DNA of 26,026 nucleotides. Origin: Lyophyllum atratum (taxonomy: Eukaryota > Basidiomycota > Agaricomycetes > Agaricales > Lyophyllaceae). The notes under the pieces were generated by a model that saw only the letters and a list, made by a program, of their open reading frames with translations, did not search any database and was not told where the DNA came from. The DNA is taken from the NCBI GenBank assembly GCA_014905825.1, contig JACGCN010000132.1, positions 1-26,026 on the forward strand, read 5' to 3'. How positions within the stretch are numbered: position 1 is the first letter of the stretch; the number at the start of each line of letters is the position of its first letter. Shown here in pieces: positions 1-8,496 of the stretch. The translations under genes and the position numbers were made by a program.

Positions 1-219
1 AGCGCGACAGGAAGGTAAATCATTGAAACGAAGACTTCTTCCTTGATGTCAATTCAAATTCTCCTTACTACGTCGCAGCAACGTTGGCAGAACATAACTT
101 GACACGATGATCAGTATCATAAGTCTCACGGTTGTCTTTGCCTCGTCACCGCTTTTTATAAACTTACGTGACATGACTTCTCACTCAGCTTCTCTACTTT
201 CACTCCCCAAGGCACCTTG

Positions 220-3096
220 ATGGTCGGGACACGTCGTCAGTCGGGACGGGTGCTAACTCAAGCCACTTTGGAGCCCACATCCGACGAAAAGAAACGTGAT
301 TCGGACTCGATTGATGATGCCGACGACGATGGCATGGATTCCGGCTCAAGTTCGAGTGATTTGAATGACGAATCCGACTGGGAAGATCGTAAAGGTGAGG
401 CTTAGGCCATTAGATCATAGAACTTATCGATTCTCACTCTCTGTATCATGATTCAGGCAAAGCAACGAAACGTGCAGCCTTGAAACGCGGTAAGGTATCA
501 GCCAAGTCAAGCCCATCGAAGGTGAACGATCAGAAGGCTACTACGAAGAAGCGCAACATCAGCCTCCTCTTAACGATGCCGATGGACGTTATCTATGAAG
601 TACGTCCTGAAAACTCGAAGACACATGCTTCGCCATCATTAACCTTTCCCGCAGGTTTTGTGCTTTCTGGCTCCGAGGGATTTGATTTCCTTGACACGCA
701 CCAGTAAAGTGTTGCGCGACACCCTCGTATCATCGAATGCTCTACGGTGTGGAAATCTGTACGCGAAGCCGTCAAAGGGCCTTCACCACCGCAGGATTTC
801 TCGGAGCCGCGATGGGCGGCATTGCTATTCGGTAAAGCCATTTGCGAGGTTGGTGCTTTTGTACGCGATTCCTTGTAAGACGATGATGACCAGACATCTA
901 GTGCTGTCATGCTCCAAATGTACACGGTATTGAATTCGCCTTGCGTCGTCGGCTCTGTACCTCCTGCAAGAAAGAGAAGTGAGCCCTGTATCTCTAGCTG
1001 TCTAGACCTCCTTGGCATCGTCATCCCAGCTACGTCGTGACCTCCAAATTTCCGAAAGTCTTTCCTGACTTCGACATACAAATACTGGAGTTCATTCCAT
1101 ACACTACTGGTACCCAACGTCATCCAATTCTCTCTCTTCTCAGCTAACGTTGTTGGTCCGTAGTCGGCGGATGGTCTCACGGCTACCCGAGCAAAAGCAA
1201 ATTCTATTGGAAGGGTGACATCTACGACATAGCACGCACGTGGGGCGCCCATACATCGAACGTTCATATGCGCATTCCTGGCGCAAAGCAAAAGATGGAA
1301 GACTTCCGCGATCAGAGGTTGAAATTCGTGGAGGAAGTCGTAGAGGTACTAATCTTCTCAGTTACACTATTCTTCAAGGCTAATGACGTCTCTCGGAATA
1401 GGATGTGAAGCGATACAGAAAGTGGTATGCGACCATGTGCGCTGAGCGAGCCCAAAAGGACGAGCAAAGGAAAGAACATCGGTGGACCGCGTACGTCCCC
1501 TCCCGACTTCGGACTCTACTTTTTTCACTGACTATGATTTTGTAGTATTTACGCGAAATTCATAGAACTTGGGTACCTCGAAGTTGACATATACACTATC
1601 AAATGGGAGACTTCGGTCTGCGCTGCGGCGGAACTCACCGAACGTGGTATGTTGCCGTTCGCCACTTTCATCAACCTCGATTGCTTACCTAGCGCCCAGG
1701 TTGGATACGCATTCGACCTGGTCTTGAAGCCAAGATCATGGCAGCCAAATCAGATCGTCTTGCTTCTCTGCGTCGGATTCTCCTCCAACGCAGGAAGGAA
1801 GTCTTATACCCCCTATACAACAAATATCTCCGCACCGTGACTCCCTCGAAGTGGCTCTATCACCCCCGAGCCTGCGAGGTCTGCAACATCCCACAATTCG
1901 ATGAAGTCCTCAACGCCGCAGATGATGTTCAGATTAACGAGCAGAGCTTTACGGACGTCATGAGAAATCTGCCTGCGCTCGTGAAGACGTGGTTGGAAGC
2001 TCGGAAATCAGTGTTGGAAGAGCTAGTGTCTCTGGCTAAAGGCCCCCACGTCGATTCACCCGAACCGGAGTCTGCTCCTACCAAGCCATCTGACCTATCC
2101 GCTGCAGCGACCACGGATATTTAAAGCTCACAACCTCCATATTCAAATGCGGCAATAGACGTGTACAGTGAATGCTTCCCCGTGGGACGGCCAGTATACC
2201 AATCCTCTTTTTGGATGGGATGGCGCCGTCACTCATCAGTGCGAGGAGGGATCAAAGTGGTCCCCTCGACCTCTGCCTACTATCCTGGTATTCTTCAAGG
2301 AGGCATCCGATGCGGCTGCTGAACTCGCGAGGCTTTCTGGGTTGGACATTACTCGAGCTACTATTGCCGATATGGATGATCAAGGCAAATTCTTCTTTTG
2401 CTCCCACTGCCCCCTAGAACAGCGCAATTACTGTAACCGTGGTGACTCTCGCCCCGCTTATACGTGGCGCTCTGCTGTTCGTTTTATTCCTGACCCTATC
2501 GTCCTGTCCACTAATTCATCAGTCAGGTTTCTCATGCGCCAAAACACGACCACCCGACCGACCCATCCTGGCAAATGCTGACGATGCAGGAGGCGCATGG
2601 TGTGGATAAGCCGTACGACCACCTCCGAGGCGACAACTGCTGGTCCTGTAACCACTGCCCTGCCTTCTTCGATGCGTGGAAAGGCGCAAGGTCGGTACTC
2701 GACCATTTACGTGATCAGTACGTCTCCAGTGATTCCCCGCCGTTATAATGCTTAACCCCTCCTCCCCCTTCTCACATCACAATATAACAAATCCGCAAGA
2801 GCCTGCTGACATCTTCCACCACCCTGGAAAGCGTCAAAACCCAGTCTTGGCCAGGGTTTGGAGGCAGTATGAAAGAGCGCTCCACCCCTAGGAAGCTCGA
2901 AGACGTCTGGCAGTTTGTTTCAGGAGTTCCATTTGAGTGTAGTCTTATAAAGCTCGAGCGGGTCCGAGATATTGCCATAGTACGTGGAAGTGACGAGTTC
3001 TTGGAGTTTCTGTACAAGATCGATAGGGGACGACATCAGGGATCAGTCAGTGGTGGATGGAATGAAGGAGCGAGCGAGGGAGCAGTGCCATACTAG
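220..3096 (+). pseudogene. F-box domain protein gene, eleven exons, three probable frameshifts
   Basis: Exons by GT-AG reading: 220-394, 457-599, 655-848, 902-978, 1030-1109, 1164-1345, 1402-1490, 1546-1646, 1700-2476, 2527-2717, 2802-3096. The N-terminus is acidic and serine-rich. An F-box follows, split by intron 2 (MPMDVIYE / VLCFLAPRDLISLTRTSKV). Next comes a tract with SEPRWAALLFG, a Cys-pair region (ICECCHAP...LCTSC), KFYWKGDIY, GKFFFCSHCP, YTWRSAV and a C-terminal CWSCNHC pair. As I recall, this layout is common to large Agaricomycete F-box families; F-box proteins generally act as substrate adaptors of SCF ubiquitin ligases. Every intron has matching phase, but three -1 shifts are needed inside exons: near 731-740, near 2112-2118 and near 2155-2165. 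Together they account exactly for a total exon length three bases short of the expected frame. Either the gene is dead or the assembly carries indels. The first ATG is at 220. The exact end of the last exon is the weakest part of the model. Confidence 0.78.
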
Positions 3097-3211
3097 AGAT
3101 CGACTGAGGATTGATCTCAACGAATCGCGTACAATTCGATATGACATTGACTGTGATATCTCGAGACCATCATGGGAAATGGATATGACAGTGTACATGT
3201 TAGGTGAATCA

Positions 3212-3235
3212 TACCCGCTACTTTACCCGCTACTT
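3212..3235. repeat. 12-bp perfect tandem duplication beside the 5' 61-bp repeat
   Basis: TACCCGCTACTT occurs twice head to tail, five bases before the 61-bp repeat that I take as the 5' limit of the Helitron. It may be a replication-slippage or insertion-associated footprint. Confidence 0.85.
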
Positions 3236-3240
3236 AGTAG

Positions 3241-3301
3241 TGGGGTTTCTCTCCGACTCCTCCGTTTAAACACTAAACGCCGCCAGGAACTCGTACATGT
3301 G
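3241..3301 (+). repeat. 61-bp direct repeat, left copy
   Basis: It begins TGGGGTTTCTCTCCGACTCC and ends with the motif CTCGTACATGTG. It contains a small hairpin with stem CGTTTA/TAAACG and loop AACAC. It matches 13324-13384 with one difference (A here, G there, after CGCCGCC). The flanks on either side do not match, so the identity is confined to 61 bp. It is a candidate 5' terminal sequence of the Helitron. Confidence 0.9.
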
Positions 3302-3388
3302 ATCGTGGGTAGCTTCACCTGTTCACGGGGTCTGTCGCGTCCACGTCGCGTCTGCCCACACAGCCCTGTCGTTTTCTTCACCCCCCTG

Positions 3389-3570
3389 CCTAGACACCTC
3401 TCCCCTTTTTGGTCTCCCCTTTTTGGCCCGTTCCTTGTGTCCCCAATCTGTGCACACTTAGGTTAACCCCCCTGTACTCGTGTTTAGTGGCCTAGACACC
3501 TCGCCCCTTTGCGGTCAGCTCCAAGTTGTGCCCCTCTTTAATGGCACATGACAATCTGTGCACGCTTAGG
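3389..3570 (+). repeat. Imperfect tandem duplication of about 105 bp upstream of Rep
   Basis: Two landmark pairs recur with similar spacing: CCTAGACACCTC at 3389 and 3491 (102 bp apart), and CAATCTGTGCAC followed by CTTAGG at 3444 and 3552 (108 bp apart). The stretch between the left repeat and the Rep start has no gene on either strand. It is pyrimidine-rich and is the likely promoter and left-end region. The duplicated blocks could bind the transposase or a transcription factor, but this is inference. Confidence 0.75.
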
Positions 3571-3672
3571 TGACAACCCAAGTTGACACATGATAGTTGT
3601 TGACTGCGGATTTTGTTTGCATCTGATTTTGGACAGCATAAATATGGCTCGAACGTTCTCCTGCACTTCTTT

Positions 3673-6600
3673 ATGGAGTTCAAAATAGGCCGTCTTCCCG
3701 TGCCTGCTACTTATGATCACAACCTACTGGCCTCCCGCGTCTCCCGCGACGTGTTGTGCACGCTCCAGGGGTCAACGGCGACTTCAACGTCGGGCACCAT
3801 TTCCTTGCCAGTCACCATCTCCTACGGCACACGATCGACGTTTACATGCATGGTGCCTCTGGCAATTGTGGCTACCCCCGGAGTGGCCCTGGGGTTGGAC
3901 TGGTTCGCGTCGTTTCGCGAACATCTCATTGTTTCCAATTTCGTGATTCCTTCGGCGGTCGCGTTCGACCCTGCGACGTTTGAGTTTCTCCCCTGTGCGT
4001 GTTTTTTGCTTTTTGGGGGGGTTTCTCAACGATCTCTCACCGCAGTCACGGTCCCCGCTTTGTCGACACCTGCGCCTGAATTTGGTACCCAAAATGTAAA
4101 TGCTATTACGGCACCTGCGTCCGAGTCTCGTACTCAAAATGTAAATGCTATACGCGGTATAGATTCTGCTTCTGTCCCCACTGTTTTTGTGCACCCTGTT
4201 TATACCGGTCTCGACCGCGCTGCCCCATCTACTTCCAGTTTCCGGCCTCCCCGCATTAATACTCTTGTCGCCACTCTTGTTGACCGTAGTTCATGTGATT
4301 TTGCGCTTTCCACGTTTGACGACACCGTGCTCATTAGAACGTTGCGCGACCATGGTATCGCGCCCGTGGAAGATGCGGAAAACAACCGTTATTTGCTATG
4401 TCATCATATACTCTACGGTTTATGCGCCCATCAGTCAACTGTCACTTGCCAGTCTTTGGCGGGATCAGCTCCCGTGTCAGAGCTACGTTTGGCCATTATC
4501 CGCGTCCTAATCGCTGGGCATAGATCGAACCAGTATTCACATGACTTGCTCATATTTCTTTGCGCCGCAGTCGGTTACCGAATCGCACCGGAAACAAAAT
4601 TCGAGGGTATTCGGACCCATCTCGACATTCTGCAGGCTGTTTTTCAAAAAGACTCTGTGCACGACTTTCTTTTACAATGTGATAAAGTGAATCGCCCGCA
4701 ATTGCTGGAGATCGCAGCCGCCCACGGGTTTTCCGCATGCGGGGACCGTTCGTCGTTGAAGGAAACAATCCTGGCTCACATAACTCACGGTGACTGTTTA
4801 CGAGACCGGGGGCCGCCCGCTTGCGAAGTCATTTCCGAAGAAATGCCCGCTGGCTCGGTAGACGGGAACGACGAACTGCGCGGGTATCTGTTCAAAACAT
4901 TGGCCCCCAAAATGTCACTCAAGCCGTTACGCCGACTCTTGGATGATCACGACATTGCTTATGATCGAGCTGCTGGTTTGGCTGCGCTTCGCAAGTGCTT
5001 GGTACGCCATGCTCGCAAATTGTTGAATGGAAAGACGCGTAGCCTCGAGACGATGACCATGTCTTTACCAGACAGGCAGAGATTGGAACAGATAAGGAAA
5101 GACTGGCCGACAACCGCCTCATCAGCTTTCAATGACAAAATTGCTTCCATGTTCCTTGAACAGACATCAAGTCACGCGTTACGCACCAAGACTTGCGCTT
5201 GTTGCGGCGAGGCCGCCTTGCTGTCGTGTATGCACACCATTCCCAGCACGCAACTGGATCTCACTTTGTTGCTGTATCCGGGCTGCGACATCAGTGTCCA
5301 AAGCCAAGAAACCGGGGTTTCGTCCTCGTCCGTCGATGGCAGTGCTGGGTTGGATCACACGTCAGGACATAGTGCAGGTGATGGCAATAGTCAGCGATTC
5401 AACACTACATTTCTTCCCTTTACGACGGGACCTTTTAAAAATGTGCTTATCGATCCGGACGGCATCGTTACCGATGCAGAAGGCAACACTTCTCTCCAGT
5501 TGTGCAACGAATGTTCGGGGTCTCTTGCTAAACAACGCATGCCGCGAATGGCACTTGCCAATAGAATGTTCTTAGGTCGCGTACCCGACGTCTTGCAGGA
5601 TCTCACACCCGTTGAGGAATCGATGATTGCATTGTGCAGAGCAAAAGTGTGGATTGTGCAACTGAAAGAGGACACGACGCCACTATTGCCTAACACACAG
5701 AAAGGTGTGAAAGGTCATTGCATCATTTACCCACAGGACCCGGGGGCCATTGCAACTAAACTGCCTCCCTCTATTGTCGATGTCGTGACTCCTATTACCA
5801 TACTTTTTATTGGTGCAGAGAAGCCGAGCCAAAAATGGTTGCAGGAGAACGCCAAGCCACTCGCCGTTCGTGCCGATCGGGTGCGGGCAGCGCTTGTGTG
5901 GCTGGTCGCAAACAATCCTTTGTATCGGGACGTTCGTATTAATCACAGTGTCCTGGATGAAATGAGTCAACTGCCCTTTCTTCCGTATCATGTGGAGCAC
6001 ATTCCATCTACCGACGCACAGGAGACTTTGCAGGCGAGGTATGACGACAACGACATTGCCGCTGTTGACTGTGACGAGCACGCCGAAACCGTGTTCCAAA
6101 ACGTGGTGATTACTGATGTCGATGGACACGCATCCCCAAACGAATTGCGCGCCGCAGCTGTGAGGCATTTTAAAGCTGACCGCGGTTACCTTGGGATCCC
6201 TCACGGTCATCACCCAGTGAATGAGTTCAACAACGCGACTTTGTTTCCGATGATGTATCCGACCCTGTACCCGTATGGATTAGGCGGAATGGAAGATGTT
6301 AGGCGCGTGTATCCTGTGTCGTTTAAACTGCACGTCAGGCACTTGTTTTCTCTCGCGGATCGTAGGTTTCAAACTCACCATTCGTTTATGTTCATGGCGT
6401 TTAACATGCTTCAACGAAGGTCTATTTTGGTGCATACAAGCTTGAAGGTCAAGCGGGCGGACTTCGCCAACGTTGCGGCTAAATTTGCACACGTTTCGTT
6501 ACAGGCGGTCCAAACCGTGGCCGACCGCGTGGAGCAGGGTGATATGGCGACCGCGAGAGACGAGGAGGAACGGCAAGTGATAGAGCTTATGAAACAGGTG

Positions 6601-8493
6601 AACGTTATTACTGCCAACGTTGAAGGCTCTGCTGCCAGCAAAGTGACGATGAGGAACGAAATGAGGGGCTTGATGATGCATCTGGGTCTGCCGACTTTTT
6701 ACTTGACAATCAATCCCGCCGACGTTTACAATCCGGTGGTGAAGTTTTTGGCAGGATCTGATATTGACGTTGACAACATGGAGGACTCTGACATCCCGAA
6801 TTTTTGGGATCAATCAGTGCTTGTCGCCAAGAACCCTGTCGTGGCCGCGAAGTTTTTTCACACGTACATTGCAGCCTTTCTTGATACCTTGATAGGCTCT
6901 AGCACCAAAAATCTAGAAGGCGGGGTGCTTGGCGTAAGCAAAGCGCATTACGGCGTCGTTGAGGCACAGGGTCGTGGAACGCTTCACTGTCATATGATGG
7001 TGTGGTTGGAAGGCGCTTTGAATCCTGATGAGATTAAGGACCGCATTCTTCAAGCTGGCTCCGGTGATTTTCAAAAGAGGCTGATCGAATTTCTTGACGA
7101 TGTTATTTCGAATGAAATCCCTTTGTGTCCGGAACCGGTACCCGTGGTGCCTTCGTCTAAACACCGTGCAGCTAGCGTGCGCGGGTTGAATGGTCTTGCG
7201 TCACCTACTGGTGATGATTATGCCATGGATTTGCATAACATTGTCGAACAGTGCCAAACCCATAATCATTCTAAAACCTGCTATAAATATTCTGACGATC
7301 AATGCAGGTTCAACCTTGACCCGTCGAATTATAACCCGATAACCACAGTGGACCCGGACACCGGGGTGTTGACGTTGCGTTGCTTGGATGGCCTGGTGAA
7401 CAACTTCAATTCGACGATTATTAAGACGATGCGTTGCAATATGGACATTACGTTTATTGGCTCAGGAACATGCGCGAAGGCTGTTTTATATTATATCACG
7501 AATTACATCTCAAAATCCCAGTTGAAGACGCATGTCGCCTATGCCGCGCTAGAACTCGCGGTAGGGAAACTGGGTGACGACGACCCCGGTGACGATTTGA
7601 AGACGATACGAGCGAAGCGTATGCTCCAGAAATGTGCATATACCATGATTTCCCACCAGGAACTCTCGGCTCAGCAGGTGGCCAGTTACTTGATGGGCTA
7701 TGGTGATCACTTTACTACCCACATCTACCGAAAGTTTCATTGGACATTGTTTGAAGCCTACGTGAACGCGCAGTCACCGAGTCCCGAATGTTACAGAACG
7801 AAACAGGATTGCGAAGATGTTGGGTCGACGGGTACAATACCCACATATTTAGAAGACGCTGTGGATGCAGATGTCCGATTACATGGCGTTGACGACACAG
7901 GTGACGACGTTCAACTGGAGGAGGACATTGGCGACACAGACGAGGACTGTACGAAAGAAAATGACGTCGAACTCGAATCGCCAATGGACGACGACGCCTG
8001 TGAGGAGCCTACTGAGGACTTGGGGGAGGTAGATAATGCGACAGGAGAACAAGTCGATGTCGGCCTTGAACTCGATAACGATGGGCTTCTCGTCACAAAA
8101 TCTACACTCGTCGCAGACTATGTTAGACGTGGGACGCTGTTCTCTCACTTGTCTCTGTGGGACTACGTGGCTCAAGTCGACAAGATTCGGAAACGCAAAT
8201 GCGACAGTGACGCGGAGAGTGACGACGACGACCACGGACCGGAGGTCACAGACGGCGCCGCCGTTACCCCTATCAACAACGAAGCTGATGATGAGCCGCG
8301 TTGTCTTGCCAGGGAACTGTTGACACAAACGTCGAGGGTGAGGCCAAAGGCCGATTTCATGCATGGACACGAGAACAGAAAGACGCATCAGCAGGTATTG
8401 CGCCAGCCAAGTCAACGTTACGTAGTGGTGCCTATCGGACATGCAGCTCTCCCACGCCGTGATCAAAAACACACCGAGACACGGTATCATTGA
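3673..8493 (+). CDS. Helitron Rep (HUH endonuclease) part of the Rep-helicase transposase
   Basis: The open frame runs from 3613, and the first in-frame ATG is at 3673, giving 1,606 residues to the UGA at 8491. Order of parts: an N-terminal region with LPVTISYG and LGLDWF, faintly like a retropepsin fold; two SAP-like helices (about 340-370 and 417-450); Cys-rich motifs (CACCGEAALLSCMH; LCNECSGSLAK near 610) leading into a DUF6570-like region; and a Helitron_like_N region from about 850 (LFPMMYPTLYPYGLGG). RCR motif 1 is LTINPAD near 1010. The HUH motif is GRGTLHCHMMVW with H1105 and H1107. The two-tyrosine motif is LYYITNYISK with Y1274 and Y1278. A long acidic linker follows (about 1390-1450). 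Rep nicks and rejoins single strands during rolling-circle transposition. The frame has no introns. It continues in the same frame as the helicase after a single UGA, so this is half of a normally fused protein. Confidence 0.93.
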   Translation: MEFKIGRLPVPATYDHNLLASRVSRDVLCTLQGSTATSTSGTISLPVTISYGTRSTFTCMVPLAIVATPGVALGLDWFASFREHLIVSNFVIPSAVAFDPATFEFLPCACFLLFGGVSQRSLTAVTVPALSTPAPEFGTQNVNAITAPASESRTQNVNAIRGIDSASVPTVFVHPVYTGLDRAAPSTSSFRPPRINTLVATLVDRSSCDFALSTFDDTVLIRTLRDHGIAPVEDAENNRYLLCHHILYGLCAHQSTVTCQSLAGSAPVSELRLAIIRVLIAGHRSNQYSHDLLIFLCAAVGYRIAPETKFEGIRTHLDILQAVFQKDSVHDFLLQCDKVNRPQLLEIAAAHGFSACGDRSSLKETILAHITHGDCLRDRGPPACEVISEEMPAGSVDGNDELRGYLFKTLAPKMSLKPLRRLLDDHDIAYDRAAGLAALRKCLVRHARKLLNGKTRSLETMTMSLPDRQRLEQIRKDWPTTASSAFNDKIASMFLEQTSSHALRTKTCACCGEAALLSCMHTIPSTQLDLTLLLYPGCDISVQSQETGVSSSSVDGSAGLDHTSGHSAGDGNSQRFNTTFLPFTTGPFKNVLIDPDGIVTDAEGNTSLQLCNECSGSLAKQRMPRMALANRMFLGRVPDVLQDLTPVEESMIALCRAKVWIVQLKEDTTPLLPNTQKGVKGHCIIYPQDPGAIATKLPPSIVDVVTPITILFIGAEKPSQKWLQENAKPLAVRADRVRAALVWLVANNPLYRDVRINHSVLDEMSQLPFLPYHVEHIPSTDAQETLQARYDDNDIAAVDCDEHAETVFQNVVITDVDGHASPNELRAAAVRHFKADRGYLGIPHGHHPVNEFNNATLFPMMYPTLYPYGLGGMEDVRRVYPVSFKLHVRHLFSLADRRFQTHHSFMFMAFNMLQRRSILVHTSLKVKRADFANVAAKFAHVSLQAVQTVADRVEQGDMATARDEEERQVIELMKQVNVITANVEGSAASKVTMRNEMRGLMMHLGLPTFYLTINPADVYNPVVKFLAGSDIDVDNMEDSDIPNFWDQSVLVAKNPVVAAKFFHTYIAAFLDTLIGSSTKNLEGGVLGVSKAHYGVVEAQGRGTLHCHMMVWLEGALNPDEIKDRILQAGSGDFQKRLIEFLDDVISNEIPLCPEPVPVVPSSKHRAASVRGLNGLASPTGDDYAMDLHNIVEQCQTHNHSKTCYKYSDDQCRFNLDPSNYNPITTVDPDTGVLTLRCLDGLVNNFNSTIIKTMRCNMDITFIGSGTCAKAVLYYITNYISKSQLKTHVAYAALELAVGKLGDDDPGDDLKTIRAKRMLQKCAYTMISHQELSAQQVASYLMGYGDHFTTHIYRKFHWTLFEAYVNAQSPSPECYRTKQDCEDVGSTGTIPTYLEDAVDADVRLHGVDDTGDDVQLEEDIGDTDEDCTKENDVELESPMDDDACEEPTEDLGEVDNATGEQVDVGLELDNDGLLVTKSTLVADYVRRGTLFSHLSLWDYVAQVDKIRKRKCDSDAESDDDDHGPEVTDGAAVTPINNEADDEPRCLARELLTQTSRVRPKADFMHGHENRKTHQQVLRQPSQRYVVVPIGHAALPRRDQKHTETRYH
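8491..8493 (+). other. In-frame UGA interrupting the Rep-helicase frame
   Basis: The codon lies between ...ERYH-type residues (TRYH) and LMLMFFHPWR, a junction that is continuous in typical Helitron proteins, often with arginine there. Changing one base from CGA would give this UGA, and the context T-C-G is a CpG, a common target of methylcytosine deamination. No other stop or shift interrupts the two flanking frames. Confidence 0.9.
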
Positions 8494-8496
8494 CTC

